DNA of 64,000 nucleotides, from the NCBI RefSeq assembly GCF_900167055.1, contig NZ_FUXP01000001.1, forward strand, positions 248,001 to 312,000. The letters are read 5' to 3'. The position numbers and the translations under genes were made by a program. This document shows, one piece after another, positions 1-9,123 of the stretch. The DNA comes from Lysobacter spongiicola DSM 21749 (GTDB lineage: Bacteria > Pseudomonadota > Gammaproteobacteria > Xanthomonadales > Xanthomonadaceae). How positions within the stretch are numbered: the stretch's first letter is position 1; every line of letters begins with the position of its first letter. The notes beneath the pieces were generated by a model. It saw only the letters and a list, made by a program, of their open reading frames with translations, did no database searches and was not told the DNA's origin.

Positions 1-111
1 AGGAAGCACAGTCAGTGGTTCAGGCTCCACGCTGAGTGCCCGGTGAAGCGCGTAGAGGAACACTACAGCGAAGATCGCCAGCAGTGCCATGGCTATAATC
101 CCGGAGTACAT
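1..111 (-). CDS. Small single-TM membrane protein, C-terminus cut by window edge
   Basis: The reading frame starts at an ATG whose first base is 111 and runs leftwards off the window, so only the first 37 residues are seen. They begin MYSGIIAMALLAIFAVVFLY, a single hydrophobic segment, followed by a basic and then acidic/proline stretch (RALSVEPEPL). This looks like a small inner-membrane anchor. No family can be named. It is on the same strand as the operon to its right but separated from DUF6629 by about 520 bases without a clear gene. Confidence 0.4.
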   Translation of the reverse strand, partial: MYSGIIAMALLAIFAVVFLYALHRALSVEPEPLTVLP

Positions 112-116
112 TACAG

Positions 117-260
117 TCACCTTTCCCTGTGGTCGAGAAAACGAAATCTGTCACTTGTCATCGGGAGAGGTGAACCTGCGCGAGTCATGCCCAGGTGCAC
201 TGGCGTCTGACAATGACCGCGCGTTATCCCCGGAACGATGAAGTCGTGGGTCTCGGCCAT
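117..260 (-). pseudogene. Possible decayed HMA (CopZ-like) metal-binding peptide
   Basis: Translation from the ATG at 260 begins MAETHDFIVPGITRGHC. This closely resembles the start of CopZ/HMA domains (x-F-x-V-P-G-M-T-C-G-H-C), but the first metal-binding cysteine is arginine (codon CGC where TGC is expected). After the HC the sequence no longer follows an HMA fold and stops after 47 residues, whereas HMA proteins are about 65-80 residues. I infer a degraded copper chaperone gene. The rest of 261-632 shows no recognisable gene on either strand. The match is short, so chance similarity is possible. Confidence 0.3.
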
Positions 261-632
261 GGTGATGCAGATCCCTTCCACGTGATATTTGGGGCGGTTA
301 AGGAAGCTCTGAACAACGCCTCTGTTTCGCGCGACAATAGCGCAACCTGATGTGGATGACGATTCACGCAGCTGACGTTTGGTGACGCCGATGGCATTGG
401 CAAGCGCGAGCGCACGGGCCGGGAGATCTTTCTGGCGGAGATGGAGCACGTGGTGCGGTGAAAGGCGTTGCTGGCGCTGATCGAGTCGCAGTGTCCGCGA
501 CGCCATCTATTTCCATCTGGGCGGCCTGGATCTCTATCCGCCGGCCGTACATGCCGGAGAATCGTCCACCTGAAACGGTGAAACGCCAATGGATTGAGCT
601 CATCGTTGACAAAGAAGCTGCGGTAATAGAAG

Positions 633-1280
633 TCAGGTTGCATAGCGAGCCGCGGTCCGGCGCGACGTGAGCGCGATGTAGACCATGACGCTGAGCAAGG
701 CGGCATAGAAGCACCAGACCGAGATGAACCAGCGCGCATACACCAGATAGGTGAACCCCGCCGATGCCAGTGCCAGCACGCCGAACCAGCGGATCACCGG
801 CTGGCTCGACATGCCCAGCCCGACCGTCGTCGCGGCAAGGTACAGCGTCAGCGATATCGGCAGGAAGAAGTGTGGCGATCGGTACGCGAGGTGGCCTCCG
901 GTGGGGACCACCTCGATCGGCGTGGCGACCATGCCGAAGAGCAGGAACAGGGCGCTCAGAAAGCCCGCGACACCAAGCAGCGCCAACACGTGGCGCCGCC
1001 ACGGCACAGGCTCCAGTGCACGCACCGCCCAGGGGATGAAGACGGGCCAGACCAGGTGGGAGAAGACCGAATAGACCTGTGTTGCCCAGGCGCGCAGGGT
1101 GGGTGCGTCCCACGGGTAACTCATCCATACCAGGCCTTCCGTCGCCTGCTGGGCAGCGAACAGGAGCGGGATCAGGGCGAACATGCGTTCGCCGGGCGTG
1201 TGCGCGGCCCGCAGCGCAAGCACGCCGATGCCGGTGAGTGCGACGCTGGCGGTGAAACTGGCCGTGGCGGAAAAGCACAT
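633..1280 (-). CDS. DUF6629 family integral membrane protein
   Basis: The 215-residue protein begins MCFSATASF, the characteristic start of the DUF6629 family, and contains about six hydrophobic segments ending in a short basic tail. The function is not known; family members are multi-pass inner-membrane proteins. The start is well supported by an AGGAGGT ribosome site seven bases or so upstream. It lies 12 bases after the cyclopropane-fatty-acid synthase stop and looks like the last gene of the long operon beginning at 13784, suggesting a membrane-related role in that stress programme. Confidence 0.75.
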   Translation of the reverse strand: MCFSATASFTASVALTGIGVLALRAAHTPGERMFALIPLLFAAQQATEGLVWMSYPWDAPTLRAWATQVYSVFSHLVWPVFIPWAVRALEPVPWRRHVLALLGVAGFLSALFLLFGMVATPIEVVPTGGHLAYRSPHFFLPISLTLYLAATTVGLGMSSQPVIRWFGVLALASAGFTYLVYARWFISVWCFYAALLSVMVYIALTSRRTAARYAT

Positions 1281-1292
1281 GGTGACCTCCTG

Positions 1293-2492
1293 TCAGCGGG
1301 GTGCGACGTAGCCGCCTGGCACGCCGTCGCGGGAAAGGACAAGCTGCCAGAGTTGCGCGTTGCGGCTGCGGAACGCGGCCATGCTGGCGTGCAGGTAATA
1401 GCGCCACATGCGGCGGAAACGTTCGTCGTAGCGGGCCGGCGACCGTGACCAGGCAGCTTCGATGTTGCGGCGCCAGGCCTGCAGCGTTCGATCGTAGTCG
1501 GCACCGAAGTTGTGCCAATCCTCGTGCACGAACAGACCCTCGCTCGCGGCCGTTATCTGAGCCGCTGAGGGCAGCATCGAATTGGGAAAGATGTAGCGCT
1601 CGATCCATGGGTCGGTGCGGTCGGTCGACCGGTTGGTGCCGATCGTGTGCAGCAGCGTGAGGCCATGCGGCCGCAGGCAGCGGTGCACGGTTTCGAAGTA
1701 GGCGCGGTAGTTGCGTACGCCCACGTGCTCGAACATGCCGACGGAAAACACTCGGTCGAACTCGCCTCCCACATCGTGGTAGTCCTGCACGCGGATCTCG
1801 ACGGGAAACCCGGCACAACGCTCGCGCGCGAAGTCCGCCTGCTCCCTGGAGATGGTCAGGCCCACACCGCTGACGCCGTAGTGCTCGGCGAAGTGGCGCA
1901 GGGCCTCGCCCCAGCCGCAGCCGATGTCGAGCACACGCATGCCCGGCGCGAGCTGCAGCTTGCGCGCGATCAGGTCGAGCTTGGCGACCTGTGCGGCGTC
2001 GAGCTCGGTCGCCTCGCTCCAGTACGCGCAGCTGTAGACCAGGCGCGCGCCGAGCATGGCGCGGTAGAGATCGTTGCCCAGGTCGTAATGGCGCTCGCCG
2101 ACCTCGAAGGCGCGCCGGCCGCGCTGGCGATTGAACAGCCGCGCACGCAGGGCGTCCCAGCGGTCGGCCCAGCCGATGACGGCTTCATCCAGCCGCGCAC
2201 GCAGCAGGCGCGTGAGCATCTGGTCCAGCGCCTCGCAGTCCCAGGCACCATCTATGTAGGTTTCGCCGAGTGCGAGCGAGCCGTTCCGCAGCAGGCGGGG
2301 AAACACCCCGGGATCGTGCACGCGCATGTCCCAGGAGCGCGGCCCGTCGACAAGCACGTCGGCGCGTGCAAGGACAGTGGCGACGGCCGCTTGGCCAGGG
2401 ACCGGCCGGCGCGTCGGCGGCGTAGCTTGGGGGACGTTACCGGGCGGCGCAGCGCGGTCGGCAGCAGGGAGAGTGGTCTGGGACACGGTCAT
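1293..2492 (-). CDS. cfa: Cyclopropane-fatty-acyl-phospholipid synthase
   Basis: The 399-residue protein is a SAM-dependent methyltransferase of the CFA synthase family, close to the usual length of about 380-420. It would methylenate unsaturated acyl chains of membrane phospholipids at the inner face of the cytoplasmic membrane. Visible motifs are the YSCAYW segment with the conserved cysteine, the SAM-binding VLDIGCGWG, the SVGMFEHVG glutamate segment and LLHTIG. I chose the ATG at 2492 because AGGAG precedes it and it overlaps the MFS stop as ATGA. The first 50 or so residues are proline/alanine rich and low in similarity. CFA synthases protect membranes from acid, oxidants and metals, which fits the operon. 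Confidence 0.9.
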   Translation of the reverse strand: MTVSQTTLPAADRAAPPGNVPQATPPTRRPVPGQAAVATVLARADVLVDGPRSWDMRVHDPGVFPRLLRNGSLALGETYIDGAWDCEALDQMLTRLLRARLDEAVIGWADRWDALRARLFNRQRGRRAFEVGERHYDLGNDLYRAMLGARLVYSCAYWSEATELDAAQVAKLDLIARKLQLAPGMRVLDIGCGWGEALRHFAEHYGVSGVGLTISREQADFARERCAGFPVEIRVQDYHDVGGEFDRVFSVGMFEHVGVRNYRAYFETVHRCLRPHGLTLLHTIGTNRSTDRTDPWIERYIFPNSMLPSAAQITAASEGLFVHEDWHNFGADYDRTLQAWRRNIEAAWSRSPARYDERFRRMWRYYLHASMAAFRSRNAQLWQLVLSRDGVPGGYVAPR

Positions 2493-3672
2493 CGCTCCTG
2501 AGTCGATACGGAAAGTGGAAGCCCGGCCGGTGCGCGGCGTCGTGCGAGCGCGAGCATGGCCGCGGCAAGCAGGGTCAAGAGGAGGGTGGCCAGCGCGATC
2601 TTTCCCACAAGGGTCGCAGCGAAAGCGAAACCGCCGGCAAGACTGCCAAGCGCCTGGCCGGCACTCGTGAACGAAGCGCGCCACCCCAGACCGGTGGCCT
2701 CGGCGGGCCCCGCGGCGCGGGAGGTCCAGTAGACGAGCGCCGGCTGCAGCACGCCGCCACCTGCCGCCACAAGGACCAGGCCGAGCGCACTCGGCCACCG
2801 GCCCCCGAGCCAGGCGAGCAACGCGAGGCCGGCAGCGGTGGCGACGAAGGAGGGCGCCACCCAGGCGAATGCGCGCAACGGGTCGTGTCGCGGGCGGAAG
2901 ACGAGCGACTGGCTGAGCAGCATCACCACCCCGCAGCCCGTGAACATGAAGCCGAGCGCGCGTGCCGACAGGCCATCCACCAAGCGCCCCTGCGTCGCGA
3001 GCCCCACCTCGTAAACGCTCATTGCCGCAGCCGCCAGGGCAGCCAGCAGAATCAGGACGACGACGTCGCGATCGCGTGGCGAACCCGGGCCGGCCACGAC
3101 AATGGTGGAGGACCCGGTCGCCGGCCGCTGCGCTGCGGCTGCAAGCACGAGCACGGCAACGCCGACGAGGACCGGGCCGACCAGGCTGTCGTCGGGCGCC
3201 GCGCCCCCCCCACGCCGGGGCCAAGCAGGCCGCCGACCAGCGCGGCGCGGGTCAGGTCCGACAGGCGCTGCGAGCGGTCGCCCTCGCTGCCAGCGGCGCG
3301 CGAAGCGGCGGTCTGCAGGGCGGGGAGTGCGGCACCTGCGAAGATGCCCTGCAGGCCGCGCGCCAACAGCAGCATCGTCGTTTCCGAAGACCAGAGGAGC
3401 ATGATCATCGCCGCGGCCTGGCCGAGCAGGCTGAGGCGCACGAGCAGGTGTGCCGGAAGTTGGCGACAGACCAGTACCCAGATCGGCGCCGTCACCACCA
3501 TGGCGGCGCTGTAGACGGCCATCAACTCGGCGATCGCGCGCGCCGGCGAAGGCGACGAAGCCACCACCGTGGGCAGGACCGGCAGCACCGCACCGTAGGC
3601 GAGCGCGATCGCTGCGCTCGCCGCCAACCCCGGCCTCGCGCTCGCGATGCCAACGGGTTCGCGTCCGGCCAT
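2489..3672 (-). pseudogene. MFS transporter, interrupted by a one-base frameshift
   Basis: Two frames together encode a 12-helix major facilitator protein of about 394 residues. The N-terminal half reads from the ATG at 3672 through hydrophobic helices and the motif LLARGLQGIFAGAALPALQTA to LVGGLLGPGVGG. The C-terminal half continues in the next frame to the stop at 2489. The break falls at a run of eight C (eight G on the coding strand) at 3204-3211, and one extra base there restores an open frame. It is either a real inactivation or a homopolymer miscall. The start overlaps the hydrolase stop (TGATG), and the stop overlaps cfa by ATGA. The substrate is unknown. Confidence 0.7.
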
Positions 3673-4529
3673 CACCCGATCGCCTCGGCGCGGATGGCGT
3701 GGGGCTGAACCGCCTCGCAGAGTGCGTCGACTACCCCATGGCAGGCGCCCGGATCGCGCAGCCACGGATGATGGTCGGCATCCACCGTCACATGGCGCCA
3801 GAGCGGGAAACGAGCCGCCAGCTCGCTCACGCGCGCAAGCGGTGCCGTCGCGTCATGCAGGCCGTGCACACACGCTACCGGCAGGTCCGGTGGCAGAGCG
3901 GCAGCGTCGGCCCGCACGTCGTGCCGGTAGAGCACCTCCCACAGCGATGTCGTGGACGAGGCCATGTTGTGCAACACCAGGTCGCTCGCGACCTCGGGCG
4001 GAACGTTTTGCACCAGATAAGGCAGCCAACGGCCCGCCACGCGGCGAGTGACCAGGCACGCGAGCGCGGTCGCCAGCATGTTCGTGTACACCCAGCCACC
4101 GCGCTGGCTGGCGAACCATTCGATCGCGCCAGCGCGCGAGCCGTAGTCGGGCAGGCTGAACAAGCACAGCGCCTGGACCCGGTCGGGGTGGCGCGCGGCC
4201 AGGGCGAGCGCCAGCGCCGCGCCGAGCGAATGGCCGACGAGGACCCGCGGCGGGCCGGCCTGGAGGGTGCGTGCGAGCGCGTCGACGTGCCGCTCTACCG
4301 TGTAGCGGCACCAGGGCCGGGGCGAGTGCCCGAACCCGTAGAGATCGACCAGCTCGGTCTGCGCATGCCGGAACGCCGGTGCCACCGGCGTCGAGGTCCA
4401 GTAGCGCGTGGTGCCACCCAGGCCCGGCAGGAACGTCACCCGTAGCGACCCCCGGCCGAGAGACTCCACATGCAGGCGTTCGGGAAAACCGGGATGTGCC
4501 GGGTCGGCAAAGCCTGGCAGCGTGGTCAT
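3672..4529 (-). CDS. Alpha/beta-fold hydrolase
   Basis: The 285-residue protein shows the alpha/beta hydrolase signature: oxyanion region FLPGLGGTT, nucleophile elbow VGHSLGAALAL (serine), an acid in HGLHDATAP and the catalytic histidine in DADHHPWL. No signal peptide is seen, so it is cytoplasmic. The substrate cannot be told; lipid or small ester hydrolysis would fit the membrane-related neighbours (CFA synthase, UbiB). It starts with an ATG inside the ATGA overlap with the upstream periplasmic-protein gene, and its stop overlaps the MFS start, so it is translationally coupled on both sides. Confidence 0.8.
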   Translation of the reverse strand: MTTLPGFADPAHPGFPERLHVESLGRGSLRVTFLPGLGGTTRYWTSTPVAPAFRHAQTELVDLYGFGHSPRPWCRYTVERHVDALARTLQAGPPRVLVGHSLGAALALALAARHPDRVQALCLFSLPDYGSRAGAIEWFASQRGGWVYTNMLATALACLVTRRVAGRWLPYLVQNVPPEVASDLVLHNMASSTTSLWEVLYRHDVRADAAALPPDLPVACVHGLHDATAPLARVSELAARFPLWRHVTVDADHHPWLRDPGACHGVVDALCEAVQPHAIRAEAIG

Positions 4530-5008
4530 GGATTGTGCGCCAGCGTATAGGAGAAGCGGGCGACGATCAGTTCGGGCTCGCCAGGCACGCGCACGGTGGT
4601 GGTGAAGACGTAGCGCCCCGGGCCCGCGAGTACGAACACGGCGCCGTGGCTCATCGAGCCGTTGATCGACATCGCCCCGAGCGTGCGACTTATCGTCTGC
4701 CCGGCGATCGGCACGGTCGCCACGACCTGCACGTTTGTCGGACGCACCCCGTCGCGCATGCGCTCGACGACGACCAGCAGGTGATGTTCGCGCGCATAGT
4801 CCCCGCGCGGCAATCCGTGCGCGTCGCGCGGACCGGGGCTGTGGGTTCCGATCGAGGGCGCAGCAATCGCGCTGGGCACCATGCCGAAATACAGCGTGTA
4901 TCCATCGATATGCTGGACTGGACCCGCCATGGGCGCCTCGGTGGCGGACGCGCTGCCGACGGCCAGGGACAGCATGCCGACGAGGGACAGGACAAGGCGA
5001 CGTTTCAT
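4526..5008 (-). CDS. Small periplasmic protein of unknown family
   Basis: The ATG at 5008 is preceded by GGAGGAA and opens a clear signal peptide (MKRRLVLSLVGMLSLAVGSASA), giving a secreted protein of 160 residues. The mature part is beta-rich, with HIDGYTLYFGMVP near its start and a GSMSHGAVFVLAGPGRYVF segment. This pattern resembles small immunoglobulin-like periplasmic proteins of the YtkA/FixH sort, but I cannot assign a family. It sits 35 bases after the UbiB-like gene and overlaps the hydrolase start by ATGA. Confidence 0.65.
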   Translation of the reverse strand: MKRRLVLSLVGMLSLAVGSASATEAPMAGPVQHIDGYTLYFGMVPSAIAAPSIGTHSPGPRDAHGLPRGDYAREHHLLVVVERMRDGVRPTNVQVVATVPIAGQTISRTLGAMSINGSMSHGAVFVLAGPGRYVFTTTVRVPGEPELIVARFSYTLAHNP

Positions 5009-5043
5009 GGCGGTTCCTCCGGACATCAGTGGCGTTGTTGCGC

Positions 5044-6633
5044 TTACAGGTGGCCTGATCGCCCTATGGCAACGACGAGCCGCAGCGACAGGAGCGCTGC
5101 GCCGGCGAACGCGATGACGGACAGCCATGGCAGATGTCCGGCCAGCAGCGGACCGGTGCTGTGCAGGGCGAGCAGGGAGCCGCTCACGTACAGGCCCAAG
5201 GTCACCAGGGCCAGCGCCAGCCGGTTGCCGGTGCGCGCAAGCGCCTCGTGCGTGGGAGCCAGGCCGTGGTGGTGCACCGAGAACGCGGGTCGTCCGTCAC
5301 TCAGCTGTGCCTGTCGCAACAGGTCGGTGGCGATCTGCGGCAGCTGGCGGGCGGTGCGTGCCAGCCGCATCGCCAGCGGACGGCGCGCGGGGCGGCTGGC
5401 GTCGACGATCGCCATGACGTCGGCTGCCTGCGCCGACAGCGTGCCCAGCAGGTCCATGTCCGGATCCAGTGCCCGCAGCGTGTTCTCGACCAAGAACAAC
5501 GTGCGGATCAGGGCCAACAGGTGGGCGGGTAGCCGGAAGCCAGCGCCCTGCCCAATGCGTGCCACGCGCCAGATCGCCTCGGCAATGGACCATTCCGCCA
5601 GCGGGCGGCTGGCCATCTCGGCCAGGATCAGGTGGATCTCTCGCACATGTGAGCGTCGCTCGACCTGTGGCGGGAAGAAACCCAAGGCGATTGCCGCATC
5701 CAGCACGCCCTCGGCGTCGTCGGCCGCGATGGCCTCGACCATGCCGCCAAGCGCGAGGCGGGATGCCGGGTCGAGCACGCCGATCGAGCCGAAGTCGTGC
5801 AGGCACAGGCGACCGTCGTCGAAGAAGAACAGGTTCCCCGGGTGCGGGTCGGCATGGAACACGCCGGCGCCGAAGAGCTGATGCACGTAGGCATCGAGCA
5901 GCGCGCTCGCCATCGCGGGAGCGGCCGCTGTCCCATAGGCGGCGTCCAGGCGGATGCCGTGGCTTCGATCCTGGACCAGCACGTCGCGGGTGGCGTACGG
6001 CTCGACGACGTGTGGCTGGGTGATGCCGGGCAGGGCATCAAGCACCTTGGCCATGCGCCGCATGTTCTGCGCCTCGTGGCGCATGTCGATCTCGTCGCGC
6101 AGGAATGCGCCCAGTTCGTCTACGAGTTCGAGCGGGCGGTGTCGCTTGAGTGGCGGCCAGATCCACTGGGCCACGCGCATTGTGCGCCGCAGGAGCCGCA
6201 GGTCGGCCTGCACCTGGGCATGGATCCCGGGGCGGGTGATCTTGACGACCACGTCGCGACCATCATGCATACGTGCCGGATGGATCTGGGCCACTGAAGC
6301 CGCGGCCAGCGGCTTGTCATCGAAGCTGGCGAAGAGCTCTTCGACCGGTGCGCCGAACGCCTGTTCGACCATGCGCCTGGCCTGGTCTGCAGGAAACGCC
6401 GGCACGTCACTGTGCAACCGCGCAAGCGCCTCGCGATAGGGCACCGGCAGTAGGTCCCAACGCAGGCTCAAACCTTGGCCCAGCTTGACGAAGGTGGTGC
6501 CCAGCCCGACCAAGGTGGCGCTGACGTACGCGGGAAGCCGTTCGGGTGCGCGCCGGCGCAGGCGCAGCACGGCGGCCCCGAGCTTCAGTCCGGCCCAGGC
6601 GATCTGCCCTCCGCGCCGCACCGTGCCCGCCAT
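5044..6633 (-). CDS. ABC1/UbiB-family atypical kinase
   Basis: This is a 529-residue UbiB/ABC1 protein, close to the usual 500-560. It shows the KxGQ motif (VKLGQGLSLR), the alanine-rich loop (PLAAASVAQIH) that replaces the glycine loop of normal kinases, the catalytic segment FHADPHPGN and the metal-binding HDFGS. Two hydrophobic helices close the C-terminus, as in membrane-bound UbiB. UbiB proteins support ubiquinone synthesis or lipid-linked quinone handling by an ATPase activity. A housekeeping ubiB probably exists elsewhere, so this may be a stress paralogue. The ATG at 6633 lies 25 bases after the phosphoketolase stop; an earlier in-frame start at 6714 would overlap that gene. Confidence 0.8.
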   Translation of the reverse strand: MAGTVRRGGQIAWAGLKLGAAVLRLRRRAPERLPAYVSATLVGLGTTFVKLGQGLSLRWDLLPVPYREALARLHSDVPAFPADQARRMVEQAFGAPVEELFASFDDKPLAAASVAQIHPARMHDGRDVVVKITRPGIHAQVQADLRLLRRTMRVAQWIWPPLKRHRPLELVDELGAFLRDEIDMRHEAQNMRRMAKVLDALPGITQPHVVEPYATRDVLVQDRSHGIRLDAAYGTAAAPAMASALLDAYVHQLFGAGVFHADPHPGNLFFFDDGRLCLHDFGSIGVLDPASRLALGGMVEAIAADDAEGVLDAAIALGFFPPQVERRSHVREIHLILAEMASRPLAEWSIAEAIWRVARIGQGAGFRLPAHLLALIRTLFLVENTLRALDPDMDLLGTLSAQAADVMAIVDASRPARRPLAMRLARTARQLPQIATDLLRQAQLSDGRPAFSVHHHGLAPTHEALARTGNRLALALVTLGLYVSGSLLALHSTGPLLAGHLPWLSVIAFAGAALLSLRLVVAIGRSGHL

Positions 6634-6658
6634 CAGCGCGCGGCCCTGGCCGGCCGGC

Positions 6659-9123
6659 TCACGATGCCGGGCCCGTTGCTGGGCGCAGGATGGTGGCCGG
6701 ATCGCCTTGGCCATCCACTGCCGCCAGCTCCGCCTCGGTCAACAGGTTGCCACGGGACTCGCCGAGGACGCTTGCAGCCGCATCGACCACGTGCGCCCAG
6801 GTGCTGCGGTTGGCAAACAGCAGTCCTGGCACGTCCAGCGTGCCGCCGCGGTTGACGAAGCCCAGCGCCGCGGTCGTTGCGGGACCGGTGTCGAGCCGAC
6901 GCAGGGCCCCTAGGAAAGGCTCGGGCCGGGTGTGGGTGACGAATACACGCGGCCGCTCCGCCGGGAACAGCGCATGGACTTCGCTGTCGGAGTGCACGTA
7001 CTGCGCTTCCTTCGGATCGCGTGGCGCGCGGAACCGGCCGGGCTCGCCGAGATAGAGGATCGCTGCCGACACACCCCGTTCGACGAGACGCGTCTGCGCA
7101 CGACGCACTTCCTGCAACTGGTAAGCGCCCGTGGCGACCAGCAGGATCGCCGCCGTCGCCGGATCGCCGGCCAGGCAGGTCGCGCCGGTCACGGCCAACG
7201 ACTGGCCTGCTGTGGCGTCAGCTCGTGAGGCACCGGCCGCTTCGGGACCACGAGGGCGGTGACCGTGCCGCGTTGCGCGTAGGCGTGGGCAAGGGCTGCG
7301 GCAGCGCCATTGGCGTCAGGAGGAAACACCACGCGCGAGATGTCGGCCATTTCGCCCAGAAGCGCCTCGGCCATGGTCGGATCCTGGTGGGACTGTTCGT
7401 TCTTCGCGTTCTCCCATGTGTGGGAAGTCAGGACCAGCGGCACGCCCAGCCAGCCGGGCGGACGTCCCGCCTGGGCCTGATGTCGGGCGAAGATCAACTC
7501 CTGGCGCACGGCGCCGAGCATCTTCGGTGCGAACGCCTCGTAGGTGACCACCAGGTTCAGCCCACCCTTGTTGCCGAGCGCGGCGCAGACCACGGCCTCC
7601 TCGTTGAGCGCGGTGATGACTGCCCCGGTCGGTGATTCGGCAACGCCGGGCTCGGGCTCGTGCACCCGGTGCTTCATCGCGTCCAGGGTGCGGTCGAGCT
7701 TGTTGCTGCGCAGCTCGTCGGGATTGCCCACGCGCACGCGCAGTCCGGGGTTCGCTTCGGCGATGGCGACGAACTGCTCGTCGAGCGCGGTCATCGGCGA
7801 GCTCTCGCCGCCGGCGCCGCGGTCGGCAATCGCTGGAATGCGGGGCGGGTCCACCTGGCGATCGGCCAGCGCGTGGTCGCGCTCGCGAACCCGCTGCTGG
7901 TCATCGTGGCTGTTGAGTGCGGCAATGGCCTCCTCGAGCTCGGACGCGGCCACAAACAGCGCCGCGGCGCCTCCATTGAACAGCGCGCGTGCCTCGGCAT
8001 CCTTCGCCGGATTCCCGGGCAAGGGCAGGTTGTGCGAGGCGTTGGTCCCGGCGCCGGGGAAGCCGAAGCCCTTCACGGTTTCGGCGATGCCATAGGGCAA
8101 CCGCACGTCGATATCGGGGACTTCCGCGCCAGCTTGCAGGCGCGACTCCATCACATGGATGCCCCAGGCGATGCTGGCCGGATCGCGCCCGTCCAGCGCG
8201 ATCGGGTCAAAGCCGTTCAATCGCAGGTGCCGGTCCAGCCACCGCTCGCCGCCCTGCTGGGTGATCTGGCTGCGCTGTTCGATGCGCCGCCCGTTGAGGA
8301 TGATGATCGGGCTGACCAGCCCGCTGTCCTCGGCACGCCACCAGCGCGGCGCCCAGTCGCTGCCACGCTGTTCCTCGAACGCACCGTCGCTGAGGAATGC
8401 CACCAGGCGTTCGTCCTTGAGCGGCGCATGCACGTACTGCAGCTCGGCAAAGCCGAGATAGCCGCCTTCCATCACGCCCCCGGCGGTGTGCGCATTGACG
8501 TGGGAGCCCAGGGGCGACGCCGGCGTTCCGTCCGGATTGAGGGTGTAGGCGTAGAAGTCGCCGACGAACCGGCTCAGCCCCGCGTCGGAGCGGTCGTAAC
8601 GTTCGGCGTGCCGGGCCGTCATGTTGCCAACCAGCAGGTTCAGCGCGTCGATCGCCGCCACGCAGTGCCCCTGACCCATCATCCACGCGCGGGTGACGCC
8701 ATCCAGGGCGTCCATCAGCAGGTAGCCGGCATAGGCGGGCACCATGTTGAGGGACCCGCCGGTGTGGCCTTCGGGCGTGATCTTGAAGTCATCAGACTCG
8801 AGGGCCGCACCGTCGGTACGGACGCGCTGGCTGTAGGTCATGTGCGCCACCAGCCACATGCCGGCGCTGGTAACGCGGTCGGCCGCGGCGAATCGCTGCC
8901 AGGCGGTACCCGCATCGGGCGTGCGGCCCAGAGCTACCAGCTCGGCCACCATCTGGCGCACGCGGAGCTGGGTGAGCGGGTCATGTCGGATCACCCCGTA
9001 GCCGGCCGCCCAGTGGGCGAACGCGGGATCGGCCTGCCGGTGGGCGTCGGCGAGTTCAAGGATCCGCTGGCGCTCGGCGGCTGACAGCTGGTCGGCGGTG
9101 CAGCAGTTGAGATGCAGGTTCAT
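6659..9123 (-). pseudogene. Phosphoketolase (XFP) family enzyme split by a frameshift
   Basis: The two frames together encode a thiamine-diphosphate phosphoketolase of about 820 residues (family about 790-820). Such enzymes cleave xylulose-5-P or fructose-6-P with phosphate to acetyl-phosphate. The N-terminal frame (9123 to 7189, 644 residues) has DDFKITPEGHTGGSLNMVPAY and GQGHCVAAIDALNLL, typical of XFP_N. The C-terminal frame (to 6659) has the XFP_C pattern with YVHSDSEVHAL and GFVNRGGTLDVPG. The frame changes near 7190-7215, and one added base would rejoin them; no long homopolymer is present there. The glutamate region (LSDGAFEEQRGSDWAPRWW) differs from classical VGDGEAETG, so this is a divergent subfamily. 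The start overlaps the PRPP synthetase stop by ATGA. Confidence 0.75.

Noticed and set aside
364-1818. A 484-codon minus-strand frame across DUF6629 and cfa
   Set aside because: It overlaps two recognised genes in another frame; the translation is Arg/Ala rich without domain signals.
7660-9084. A 474-codon plus-strand frame
   Set aside because: It is antisense to the phosphoketolase N-terminal domain and has no ribosome site or motif.
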